From NCBI GenBank assembly GCA_002280725.1, contig NCEM01000009.1:125607-189606 (forward strand): a stretch of 64,000 nucleotides of DNA. The letters are read 5' to 3'. Numbering within the stretch: position 1 is the first letter of the stretch; every line of letters begins with the position of its first letter. The notes under the pieces are model-generated. The model made no database searches. It was not told where the DNA came from and saw only the letters and a program-made list of their open reading frames with translations. Of this stretch, positions 56,386-64,000 are shown in pieces. The translations under genes and the position numbers were made by a program. Source of the stretch: Alphaproteobacteria bacterium 32-64-14 (lineage in GTDB: Bacteria > Pseudomonadota > Alphaproteobacteria > Caulobacterales > Hyphomonadaceae).

Positions 56386-57609
56386 TCAACTACCTCCGTC
56401 GAACCGGAAGAAGTCCTGCAGGGTAATTAGCAGCGCAAAACCGACCAAACAGACAAGTCCTATTGTCAGTCCCAGGTTCTGAAGTCGCTCCGGGAGTGGC
56501 TTTCCGGTTGCTGCCTCGCCTAGGGTCATAACAACTGCCCCGCCATCAAGCACCGGGATCGGGAGCAGGTTGAAGAAACCGATTCCTACGGAAAGCGTCG
56601 CCGCAAGCATCAAAAGCATCCAGAACAAGTCCGCCATCTTTTTGCCTAGATCGGCGCCGGGCTGGCCTAGCGTCATTTGGGTCACACCGCTGGTGAGATG
56701 CAAAATGCCAACGGGGCCAGACAGCTTGTCGATGCCTTCCTTGCCGGTGAGGAGGCGCCGGAGCACGTTCAGGGTCTGGCCAACAGTATCCGTTGTTTTT
56801 TGTGCGCCGTAGACGACAGCCTCGAAAGGATTGAGTGATCTCCATTGCGTGTCGCGCGACGCTAGCACCAAGCCAACTCGACCCACCTTCTGCTTCATCC
56901 TCAGGTCTTTATCGACGACTTCGAACTCGACTGGGGTCGCCACCAGCGAAAGCTGTTGGCCGTTGCGCAGCACCTGATATGTGACGGGCTCGCCTGAATT
57001 CAGCTGCGTCGCCAACGTGACATCGCTGGAAACAGATACTTTGCGCCCTGCCGCTTCGACCACGACGTCTCCTGCGGCAAATCCAGCCTTTTCGGCTGCG
57101 CCGCCCGCCTCGACCCTTTCGATGTAGACTTCATTCGACTGGGGTACGCCGTTGGCAAAGCCGAAAATGGCAAATGCACCGATGGCGAATATGAAGTTGG
57201 CGAATGGCCCCCCCAGCGCAATTGCGATTCGCGGCCACGGTCCAAGCGCCATGAAGGGCTTGCCCACGAGGATGCGGCCTTCGTGAAGCGTTTGATCGCC
57301 AGCCGCCTGTTTTGGATCGTGGCTAGTCGCGACCTCGACCGGGGCAGGTTCGCGCGTATCCGCCGGAAGCTGTGCTTCACCAACAAACTTTACGAAGCCG
57401 CCCAGCGGAATCCAGTTGATACGCCAGCGCGTACCACGCTTGTCTTTTACCTCGAAGATCGACTTGCCGAAGCCAACTGCAAACGATTCAGCGGCCGCTC
57501 CAAAGAAGCGGCCGACCCAGTAGTGGCCGAGTTCGTGGACCGTGATGACCAGCGAGATCACAAAAAGAAAGATCGGCGCGTAGGGCAGAAGCCAGAGGAT
57601 CATGTCCAT
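56386..57609 (-). CDS. rseP: Site-2 intramembrane zinc protease RseP
   Basis: 407 residues. Zinc motif HELGH (25-29) in the first helix, a PDZ region in the middle (ERVEAGGAAEKAGFAAGDVV), and the third zinc ligand region NLLPIPVLDGGAVV in a C-terminal helix. Releases membrane-held regulators after site-1 cleavage, for example in envelope stress. It starts at ATG 57609 with AGGGG upstream. Normal length. Confidence 0.96.
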   Translation of the reverse strand: MDMILWLLPYAPIFLFVISLVITVHELGHYWVGRFFGAAAESFAVGFGKSIFEVKDKRGTRWRINWIPLGGFVKFVGEAQLPADTREPAPVEVATSHDPKQAAGDQTLHEGRILVGKPFMALGPWPRIAIALGGPFANFIFAIGAFAIFGFANGVPQSNEVYIERVEAGGAAEKAGFAAGDVVVEAAGRKVSVSSDVTLATQLNSGEPVTYQVLRNGQQLSLVATPVEFEVVDKDLRMKQKVGRVGLVLASRDTQWRSLNPFEAVVYGAQKTTDTVGQTLNVLRRLLTGKEGIDKLSGPVGILHLTSGVTQMTLGQPGADLGKKMADLFWMLLMLAATLSVGIGFFNLLPIPVLDGGAVVMTLGEAATGKPLPERLQNLGLTIGLVCLVGFALLITLQDFFRFDGGS

Positions 57610-57645
57610 TTCAATGGACCCCTTTGTACACGATTGTTCATAAGC

Positions 57646-58830
57646 CTACGCCGCGAGGCGCAGTTTTTCGATAGTCCGGCGGCGGGTCCACCGGTCAGTC
57701 TCGTAAACGTCGTCGAAGGTCGCGGGAACCGCGTTGGCCGATGCGCTGTTAAGGAACTCGTCGAGCACTTCGCCAGCCACCTGAGCAATCGTCAAGAATC
57801 CAATCCGCCGCTGCAAGAAGGCCGCCACTGCGACCTCGTTGGCCCCGTTCAAGACGATCGGGGCCGCTCCCCCAGCGGCAACAGCCGCCCTAGCCAAGCT
57901 TAACGCGGGGAACCGCTCTGTATCTGGCGGCAGGAAATCCAGCCTGCCTATCTTGGCCAGATCAAGGCGCTCCAGCCCCGGCAGCGGCATCCGGTCAGGC
58001 CACGCCAGCGCATAGGATATGGGTGTCCGCATGTCCGGCAGGCCAAGCTGGGCCAGCACGGAGCCGTCGTCATAGGCGACCAGGCTATGGATAATCTGCT
58101 GGGGGTGGATCAGCACCTCGATCCGCTCGACGGGCGTATCGAACAGGTAGGCCGCCTCGATCAGCTCCAGCCCCTTGTTCATCATCGTGGCGCTATCGAT
58201 GGAGATTTTGGCGCCCATGGCGAAGTTGGGGTGGGCAACCGCCTGCTCCGGCGTGACGGCCGCCATTTCCTGCTGGCTGGCAGACCGGAATGGGCCACCT
58301 GACGAGGTCAGGATCAGCTTTTCGACCCGCTGCGGACGGTCCAGCACCTGGAAGATCGCGTTGTGTTCGGAGTCGATGGGCAGGAACCGCGCCCCAGTCC
58401 GGGCCGCCTCCTGGCGCAGCAGCTGGCCGGCGCAGACCATGCTCTCCTTGTTGGCCAGCGCCACACGCGCCCCCTGGCGAACAGCCTCCAGCGTGGGCGG
58501 CAGGCCGGCGATGCCAACGATGCCCGCAACCACCACATCGGCTGGCCTCGCCGCGCCTTCGTTCACCGCATTGGCGCCCGCAGCCGCCTCGATGCCCGTG
58601 CCGGCGAGCAGCGACTTCAGCTGCGCGTAGTGCTTCTCGTCGGCGATGATCGCGATCTCGGCCTTCGTGCTGATCGCGGCCGCCGCCAGCGCCTCAACGC
58701 TCGTGTTGGCGGTTAGCGCGACAACCTCGAAGTCAGGCGCGCCGGGCGCGTTCTCAGCGATCACCGACAGCGTGGACTCGCCCACCGACCCGGTGGCGCC
58801 AAGAATGGAAACGCGCGTGCGATTGCTCAT
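57646..58830 (-). CDS. dxr: 1-deoxy-D-xylulose-5-phosphate reductoisomerase
   Basis: 394 residues from the ATG at 58830, in an ATGA overlap with the cdsA stop. NADPH-binding GATGSVGESTLSVI, the cofactor/substrate motifs LANKESMVCAG and IDSEHNAIFQ, and IDSATMMNKGLELIEAA are all intact. Second step of the MEP isoprenoid route, producing 2-C-methyl-D-erythritol 4-phosphate. Isoprenoid output feeds UppS and quinones. Confidence 0.97.
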   Translation of the reverse strand: MSNRTRVSILGATGSVGESTLSVIAENAPGAPDFEVVALTANTSVEALAAAAISTKAEIAIIADEKHYAQLKSLLAGTGIEAAAGANAVNEGAARPADVVVAGIVGIAGLPPTLEAVRQGARVALANKESMVCAGQLLRQEAARTGARFLPIDSEHNAIFQVLDRPQRVEKLILTSSGGPFRSASQQEMAAVTPEQAVAHPNFAMGAKISIDSATMMNKGLELIEAAYLFDTPVERIEVLIHPQQIIHSLVAYDDGSVLAQLGLPDMRTPISYALAWPDRMPLPGLERLDLAKIGRLDFLPPDTERFPALSLARAAVAAGGAAPIVLNGANEVAVAAFLQRRIGFLTIAQVAGEVLDEFLNSASANAVPATFDDVYETDRWTRRRTIEKLRLAA

Positions 58831-59717
58831 CCGGTTACCGCCACGCCAAAACCGGGCGCCAGTTGCGGCAGGTAGCGCAGGATCAGGGCGACAGCGACAG
58901 CCGCCGCCATCAGCCCGTCGAGCCTGTCGAGAATGCCGCCATGGCCCGGCACGAAGCCGGATGTGTCCTTCACCTCGTAGAGCCGCTTGAACCGCGACTC
59001 CAGCAGGTCTCCGGACTGGCCGATGATGGAAACACCGACGCCGAACGTCAGCCAGTGAATGAAATCCCCACCGCCCCCGCGCGCGACCGCAGCGCCCGCA
59101 AGCCCCGCGCAGACCACAGCGCCGATGGCGCCGGTCCACGTTTTGTTGGGGCTATCACGCGGGCTGAGCAGCGGTCCGCCAAAGCCCCGCCCGGCGAAAT
59201 AGGCGGCAACGTCCGTGGTCCACACGATGGCCAGCACGGACAGCAGGAACAGCTGGCCGTTCGCCGGTATCTCGCGGATCCACACGAAGCAGCCAAACGG
59301 CAACGTGGTGTAGATCACGCCAAATGCGATCGAACTGACAGAAGCCTTGCCATAGAAGGCCACGGCGCTGGCAACAGCGCAGCCGATCAGGGCCACCATC
59401 GCCACCACTTCCAGCCCCTGATGCGCCAGGAACACCGCGGTGGCCGAGGTTGCGGCCAGCACCGTGATCAGCACAGCATTGACCCACGTCACCTTCGACT
59501 GCGAAGCCATCCGCGTCCATTCGAACGCAGCAAGAATGCCGCAACCGGCCGTCGCGATGGCAAGCGCAATGCCGCCCGTATAGACGGCCCATAGGCCCAA
59601 CGGCGCCAGTACGGCGGCCGACGCAACCCGGAGCAGGATTTCCCTCCGGCCGCGTCTGGGGCCCGCCGCATCAGGCGCCAAGGCCGCCAAACCGTCTGTC
59701 GCGGCGTCGGAACGCAT
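58827..59717 (-). CDS. cdsA: Phosphatidate cytidylyltransferase
   Basis: 296 residues. Polytopic membrane enzyme making CDP-diacylglycerol, with the C-terminal signature DTSGFVPGHGGILDRLDGLM, preceded by FAGRGFGGPLLSPRDSPNKTWTG-type CTP-binding segments. The start at 59717 overlaps uppS by 47 nt. A 25-residue Arg/Ala-rich N-terminus precedes the first helix. Normal position in the frr-uppS-cdsA-dxr order. Confidence 0.95.
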   Translation of the reverse strand: MRSDAATDGLAALAPDAAGPRRGRREILLRVASAAVLAPLGLWAVYTGGIALAIATAGCGILAAFEWTRMASQSKVTWVNAVLITVLAATSATAVFLAHQGLEVVAMVALIGCAVASAVAFYGKASVSSIAFGVIYTTLPFGCFVWIREIPANGQLFLLSVLAIVWTTDVAAYFAGRGFGGPLLSPRDSPNKTWTGAIGAVVCAGLAGAAVARGGGGDFIHWLTFGVGVSIIGQSGDLLESRFKRLYEVKDTSGFVPGHGGILDRLDGLMAAAVAVALILRYLPQLAPGFGVAVTG

Positions 59718-60447
59718 CTATTGCCTTCTCAAGGCTCTCACGGGTGAAGTCGGGCCACCATAGGTCCATGAACATCAGCTCGGCATACGCGCCGCTCCAC
59801 AGCAGAAAGTTGCTGAGGCGGAATTCGCCGCTCGTGCGGATGACAAGGTCGGGATCGGGGGAGTTTGCTGTCCACAGCACGCGCGCGATCAGCGCTTCGT
59901 TGACGTCGGCAGCCTTGATGCGCCCCGCTTCGATCTCGCGGGCGATCGCTTGCATAGCGGCGACGATCTCGCCGCGGCCGCCATAGTTGAAAGCGATGTT
60001 GAGCGTCAGGCGCGTATTGTCCCGCGTCTTCTCGATGGCTTCGTCGATTAGACTGATGATCTCTTCGCTCAGGCCATCGCGAGACCCCACGATGCGGATC
60101 CTGACGCCGTCCTTGTGCAGGCGGGCGAGGTCGCGCCGCACGAAGATGCGTAGCAGATCGAACAGTGCGTCGATCTCAGTCTGCGGGCGGTTCCAGTTCT
60201 CAGTCGAGAAGGAGAAGACCGTGAGGTGCGCAACGCCGAGATCGCGACAGGCCTCAACCGTGCGCCGGAGCGCTTCGACGCCCTCCTTGTGGCCGAGTGC
60301 GCGCGGCAGCCCTCGCGCCTTCGCCCAGCGGCCATTGCCATCCATGATGATCGCGACGTGGCGCGGCGGCGAACGCAAGGTTGCGACGTCGCCAGTGTCG
60401 GTGCTGGCCTGTGACAGAACGCTGGATGAGGAATTCGGCTCGCTCAC
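59671..60447 (-). CDS. uppS: Undecaprenyl diphosphate synthase (cis-prenyltransferase)
   Basis: 258 residues. The GTG start at 60447 is in a GTGA overlap with frr and is preferred to longer in-frame options. Catalytic Asp36 in [60 protein letters not shown] and MDLWWPDF follow the family. Makes the C55 lipid carrier for peptidoglycan and O-antigen. Its stop lies within cdsA. Confidence 0.96.
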   Translation of the reverse strand: MSEPNSSSSVLSQASTDTGDVATLRSPPRHVAIIMDGNGRWAKARGLPRALGHKEGVEALRRTVEACRDLGVAHLTVFSFSTENWNRPQTEIDALFDLLRIFVRRDLARLHKDGVRIRIVGSRDGLSEEIISLIDEAIEKTRDNTRLTLNIAFNYGGRGEIVAAMQAIAREIEAGRIKAADVNEALIARVLWTANSPDPDLVIRTSGEFRLSNFLLWSGAYAELMFMDLWWPDFTRESLEKAIDAFRRRDRRFGGLGA

Positions 60448-61004
60448 ACCTGCATGATCTCTTCGGATTTGTGCTTGAGCGCATCGTCGATCAGCGAAAT
60501 GTGCTTGTCGGTGGCCTTCTGCACCTCGTTGGAGCGGCCCTTGACCTGATCTTCGCTCAGGGCGCCGGCCTTCTCCATGCGCTTGAGAAGGTCCATCCCA
60601 TCGCGGCGCACGTTGCGCACGGCGACGCGGGCGCTCTCGGCGAACTGCCCGGCCAGCTTCTGGAGATCCTTGCGGCGCTCCTCGCTCAGCGGTGGGATCG
60701 GGATGCGCAGGGTCTGGCCATCCATGATCGGGTTGAGGCCCAGCGGGGCCTCGCGGATCGCGCGATCGACGGCGCCAACGACGGACTTGTCCCACACGCT
60801 CACGCTCAGCATGCGCGCGTCAGACGCCGTCACCGATGCAACCTGGTTGATCGGGGTCGGCGTGCCATAGGCCATGACCGAGATCGTATCGAGCAGGTGG
60901 ATCGACGCGCGACCGGTGCGCAGGCCGGAGAACTCGGTCTTGAGCGACGCGATCGCGCCGTCCATCCGCTTCTCGATCGCCTTGATATCGAATGTCTCGG
61001 GCAT
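60444..61004 (-). CDS. frr: Ribosome recycling factor
   Basis: 186 residues. Three-helix bundle plus alpha/beta domain: [57 protein letters not shown] and [20 protein letters not shown]. Splits post-termination ribosomes with EF-G. It lies 12 nt after pyrH and is coupled to uppS. Confidence 0.97.
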   Translation of the reverse strand: MPETFDIKAIEKRMDGAIASLKTEFSGLRTGRASIHLLDTISVMAYGTPTPINQVASVTASDARMLSVSVWDKSVVGAVDRAIREAPLGLNPIMDGQTLRIPIPPLSEERRKDLQKLAGQFAESARVAVRNVRRDGMDLLKRMEKAGALSEDQVKGRSNEVQKATDKHISLIDDALKHKSEEIMQV

Positions 61005-61016
61005 TGGCTGCCTCTC

Positions 61017-61751
61017 CTACTTCTTCTTGCCGCTGATGACGGTCGAGATGCCTTGCCCCGTCAGCACGTTCACGAGACCGCCGCGATCGCGAATACGAAA
61101 CACGACGATCGGAATCTTGTTTTCCTTGAGCAGGCTGATGGCGGTGGCGTCCATCACCTTCAGTTCCTTGGAGAGCACTTCCATGTAGTCGAGCGTATCG
61201 AAGCGGGTCGCGTCAGCATCGACCTTCGGGTCGGAGGTGTAGACGCCGTCAACCTGCGTGCCTTTCAACATCGCATCGCAGTTCATCTCGGCGGCGCGCA
61301 GCGCGGCGCCCGTGTCAGTCGTGAAGAACGGGTTGCCCGTGCCCGCCGCGAAGATCACGACGCGGCCCTTTTCCATGTGGCGGATGGCGCGGCGGCGAAT
61401 GAACGGCTCGGCGATCGACATCATCGAGATGCCGGACTGCACGCGCGTTGGCACGCCGATGCTTTCCAGCGAGTTCTGCATCACCAGCGCGTTCATGACG
61501 GTGGCGAGCATGCCCATGTGGTCGGCCTGCGCCCGCTCCATGCCAGCATCGACGCCCCACTTGCCGCGCCAGATATTGCCGCCGCCGATGACGAGGCAGA
61601 TCTGCACGCCAAGCGCGATCGCGGATTTGATTTCTTCGGCGTATTTGGTGACGGCGGGAACGTCGATCCCATAGCCCTGATCACCCATCAGGGCCTCGCC
61701 CGAGATCTTCAGGAGAACCCGTTTGTAGGGAATTCTGGGCGTATCCGCCAT
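61017..61751 (-). CDS. pyrH: UMP kinase
   Basis: 244 residues, amino-acid-kinase fold: [63 protein letters not shown] and the C-terminal [12 protein letters not shown]. Phosphorylates UMP in pyrimidine nucleotide synthesis. Typical place between tsf and frr. Confidence 0.97.
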   Translation of the reverse strand: MADTPRIPYKRVLLKISGEALMGDQGYGIDVPAVTKYAEEIKSAIALGVQICLVIGGGNIWRGKWGVDAGMERAQADHMGMLATVMNALVMQNSLESIGVPTRVQSGISMMSIAEPFIRRRAIRHMEKGRVVIFAAGTGNPFFTTDTGAALRAAEMNCDAMLKGTQVDGVYTSDPKVDADATRFDTLDYMEVLSKELKVMDATAISLLKENKIPIVVFRIRDRGGLVNVLTGQGISTVISGKKK

Positions 61752-61782
61752 CGTACACCCTTTTCGTGTGCCCCCTTGCGGG

Positions 61783-61813
61783 GGCGGCCCGGCGCAGGAA
61801 ACGCCGGGCCGCC
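61783..61813. terminator. Strong hairpin between tsf and pyrH
   Basis: GGCGGCCCGGCG (61783-61794) pairs perfectly with CGCCGGGCCGCC (61802-61813) around a 7-nt loop. On the minus strand it is not followed by a T-run, so it may act as an attenuator, a partial terminator or a processing signal. A smaller CCCCC/GGGGG hairpin abuts it at 61771-61784. Confidence 0.65.
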
Positions 61814-61850
61814 AAATTCTACCCGCGATTTCGCGGATTCCGCAAAGGCT

Positions 61851-62780
61851 TTACTGTTTGGGCTGGGCGAAAGCGGCCACTTCAGCGGCAAAGTCGCTGG
61901 CGGCCTTCTCGATGCCCTCGCCAACTTCAAACTTCAGGAAACCCTTCAGTTTGACGGGGGCGCCCATGTTCTTGCCTGCGTTTTCGATGAACTTGCCGAC
62001 AGTGACATCGGGGTCCATCACGAAGGCCTGCTCGACCAAGACTGACTCCTGGTAGAATTTGCGGATACGGCCTTCCACCATCTTCTCGATGACGTTGGCC
62101 GGTTTGCCCGAGTCGGCGGCCTGGGCGGTCAGGATCTGGCGCTCTTTTTCGACCACAGCCGGATCCAGTTCGTCGGTCGTCGCGGCCAGCGGCTTCATGG
62201 AAGCCACGTGCATCGCGACCTTGCGGCCGAGATCCGTCAGGCGCGAGACGTCGCCCGGCGATTCCAGCGCGACGAGCACGCCAATCTTGCCGAGGCCGTC
62301 AGCGGCCACGTTGTGGATGTACGTCGCAACCACGCCTTCGTTGACCGAAAGAGCAGCGGTGCGGCGCAGCGACATGTTCTCGCCGATGGTGGCGACGAGG
62401 CCTTGCAGCATCTCGTTCACGGTGCCGCCGCCAGCGGTTGCAGCGTGCGCGACCTTAGTGACGTCGCCGTTGTTGGCGAGCGCGATCTCGGCGACCGTGC
62501 GGACGGCCTTCTGGAAGTTCTCGTTGCGCGCAACGAAGTCGGTCTCGGAGTTGACCTCGGCGAGCGCCGCGGCTTTTCCGTTCGAGGCGACGCCAATCAG
62601 GCCTTCGGCCGCAACGCGGTCGGCCTTCTTGGCGGCCTTCAGGATGCCCTTCTCGCGCAGCCAGTCAGCAGCGGCTTCGATGTCGCCGTTGTTCTCGGCC
62701 AGCGCCCTCTTGCAATCCATCATGCCTGCGCCGGTCTTCTCGCGCAGTTCCTTCACGAGCGCTGCAGTGATCTCGGCCAT
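61851..62780 (-). CDS. tsf: Elongation factor Ts
   Basis: 309 residues. N-terminal UBA-like domain ([35 protein letters not shown]), the [11 protein letters not shown] motif that binds EF-Tu, then the long core and C-terminal module ([20 protein letters not shown]). Exchanges GDP on EF-Tu. Ribosome site GGAGGG. Downstream of rpsB by 157 nt, as in most bacteria. Confidence 0.97.
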   Translation of the reverse strand: MAEITAALVKELREKTGAGMMDCKRALAENNGDIEAAADWLREKGILKAAKKADRVAAEGLIGVASNGKAAALAEVNSETDFVARNENFQKAVRTVAEIALANNGDVTKVAHAATAGGGTVNEMLQGLVATIGENMSLRRTAALSVNEGVVATYIHNVAADGLGKIGVLVALESPGDVSRLTDLGRKVAMHVASMKPLAATTDELDPAVVEKERQILTAQAADSGKPANVIEKMVEGRIRKFYQESVLVEQAFVMDPDVTVGKFIENAGKNMGAPVKLKGFLKFEVGEGIEKAASDFAAEVAAFAQPKQ

Positions 62781-62895
62781 GGTACCCTCCTAGACTTCGT
62801 ATTCAGCCCGAAAGCGCCTGGAACCGTGTTCCAAGCGCCTGCACAGGCCTGCTGTAACAGATTCCCGGCCCAATACTTCAAGCCGGGCCGGGCAA

Positions 62896-62917
62896 CCGGC
62901 AGATGGTGATCTGCCGG
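62896..62917. promoter_or_regulatory. Hairpin in the rpsB-tsf intergenic region
   Basis: CCGGCAGAT (62896-62904), loop GGTG, ATCTGCCGG (62909-62917): a perfect 9-bp stem 20 nt after rpsB, without a T-run. It may be a partial terminator that adjusts the S2 to EF-Ts ratio (inference). Confidence 0.55.
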
Positions 62918-62937
62918 CATCCCTGCAATAGCGCCTA

Positions 62938-63717
62938 TCAGGCCTGGGCTTCGGCGTCGGCCGTCGCGGCCAGAGCCGGCTCGTTGACCACAGCGGCAGA
63001 GCCCGGATCGACGCCGGCCGCCATCGAGGATTCCGACAGACCGTCGAGGACGGCGTCGGCAATCAGGTTGCAGTACAGCTGGATCGCGCGCGCGGCGTCG
63101 TCGTTGCCCGGGATCGGGAAATCGACTTCCTGCGGATCGCAGTTGGTATCGATGATCGCGACAACCGGGATACCGAGCTTGCGGGCTTCCTTGACCGCGA
63201 TCGACTCCTTGTTGGTGTCGATCACGAACATCAGGTCCGGCAGGCCGCCCATGTTGCGGATGCCGCCGAGCACGCGCTGCAGTTTCACCTGCTCGCGCTG
63301 TAGACCCAGCAGTTCCTTCTTGGTCAGGCCGGTCTGATCGCTCGACTGCAGCGTCTCGTCGAGTTCGCGCAGGCGCTTGATGGAGTTGGACACGGTGGCC
63401 CAGTTGGTGAGCGTGCCGCCGAGCCAGCGATCGTTCATGTAGTACTGGGCGCAGCGGCCGGCAGCTTCAGCGATCGCTTCAGCAGCCTGGCGCTTCGTGC
63501 CGACGAACAGCACGCGGCCACCCTTGGCAGCGGTCTCGCGCACCTTCACCAGAGCCTGGTGCAGCAGCGGAACCGATTGCGAAAGGTCGATGATGTGGAT
63601 GCCGGAACGGGCGCCGAAGATGAAGGGCTTCATCTTGGGGTTCCAGCGGTGAACCTGGTGGCCAAAGTGGGCGCCTGCTTCAAGCAATTGGCGCATAGAG
63701 AAGTCGGGCAGTGCCAT
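62938..63717 (-). CDS. rpsB: Ribosomal protein S2
   Basis: 259 residues. [69 protein letters not shown] and [20 protein letters not shown] are S2 landmarks. The C-terminus has a short Ala/Asp/Glu extension ([15 protein letters not shown]). First gene of the long minus-strand operon in this window. Confidence 0.98.
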   Translation of the reverse strand: MALPDFSMRQLLEAGAHFGHQVHRWNPKMKPFIFGARSGIHIIDLSQSVPLLHQALVKVRETAAKGGRVLFVGTKRQAAEAIAEAAGRCAQYYMNDRWLGGTLTNWATVSNSIKRLRELDETLQSSDQTGLTKKELLGLQREQVKLQRVLGGIRNMGGLPDLMFVIDTNKESIAVKEARKLGIPVVAIIDTNCDPQEVDFPIPGNDDAARAIQLYCNLIADAVLDGLSESSMAAGVDPGSAAVVNEPALAATADAEAQA

Positions 63718-63871
63718 GTAGTCTCCTGATCCGGTTGGCCGCCGCGGACAGAACGAGCTTACGCTCGCACCGGAATGGGTCCGCGTGTCGGAATGGGCCG
63801 CGATATAGGCGGGTTTTTCACAGCCGGCAAGGCCGGCGTCGCCCGGAGCTTATTTCGAGCAAAATCAGGGC

Positions 63872-64000
63872 TCAGATGGCCGCTGGGCGGACCTGATTGA
63901 CCCCAGGCACGGACTTGAACGCCTGCATTGTTCCAAAATCCACCGGAAAGCGACCGTCCAGCTCTACGGTGACGACTCGGTCCCCGTCCACTGGAATTTC
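63872..64000 (-). CDS. C-terminal fragment of an unidentified protein
   Basis: The last 42 codons of a minus-strand gene running off the right edge: EIPVDGDRVVTVELDGRFPV continuing to a stop at 63874-63872. Too short to identify. The 154 nt up to rpsB contain that gene's end and the presumed rpsB promoter. Confidence 0.5.
   Translation of the reverse strand, partial: EIPVDGDRVVTVELDGRFPVDFGTMQAFKSVPGVNQVRPAAI

Overview
The window is chromosomal DNA from a high-GC alphaproteobacterium. Gene order points to the Caulobacterales/Hyphomonadaceae side of the class: tpiA-secG-pyrG divergent from ppiD-trpE-trpG-trpD-trpC-lexA, then comEC, gltX, gltA, and a long envelope/translation operon from rpsB to lpxB. 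Supporting traits are a pyruvate dehydrogenase E1-beta with an N-terminal lipoyl domain and LexA boxes of the GTTC-N7-GTTC type. No rRNA, tRNA, CRISPR array, transposase or phage gene was seen.

Positions 1-5660 (minus strand) hold ftsB and the pyruvate dehydrogenase operon pdhA-pdhB-(small DUF5076-like gene)-pdhC-(small Cys-rich gene)-lpdA. The genes are almost all translationally coupled, and lpdA is cut by the left edge. PdhA appears to lack about 30 conserved residues around its active site. Positions 5800-11300 carry a JmjC/cupin-like gene, ssb, several small hypotheticals, a glycine-zipper protein, an ArsR/SRPBCC pair with a palindromic operator, a Pro-rich lipoprotein and a SET-domain protein. 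uvrA follows at 11.5-14.5 kb.

Positions 14.6-34.3 kb are a mixed region: a membrane protein, two tandem secreted TonB-C-like paralogs, trmFO, DUF1353- and DUF6498-like genes, a squalene/phytoene-synthase-like gene, Fe-SOD, an EAL phosphodiesterase, a TauD dioxygenase, a secreted protein, a cyclophilin, enolase, L32, a TPR/2OG-oxygenase-like protein, an HWE histidine kinase with its receiver partner, and an acyltransferase. Three families of intergenic inverted or direct repeats are scattered through this part, and one reads into the 3' end of a hypothetical gene.

Positions 34.4-64 kb are mostly housekeeping: pyrG, secG, tpiA, ppiD, the overlapping trpEGDC operon, lexA, comEC, gltX and gltA. 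The minus-strand operon rpsB-tsf-pyrH-frr-uppS-cdsA-dxr-rseP-bamA-ompH-lpxD-lpxA-lpxI-lpxB follows, without the fabZ usually found between lpxD and lpxA. ssb, uvrA and lexA each have one perfect LexA box upstream, so the window contains a small SOS regulon. The clearest oddities are the shortened PdhA, the unusual PRPP-loop of TrpD, the two uncharacterised genes embedded in the pdh operon, the tandem TonB-C paralogs and the repeat families.
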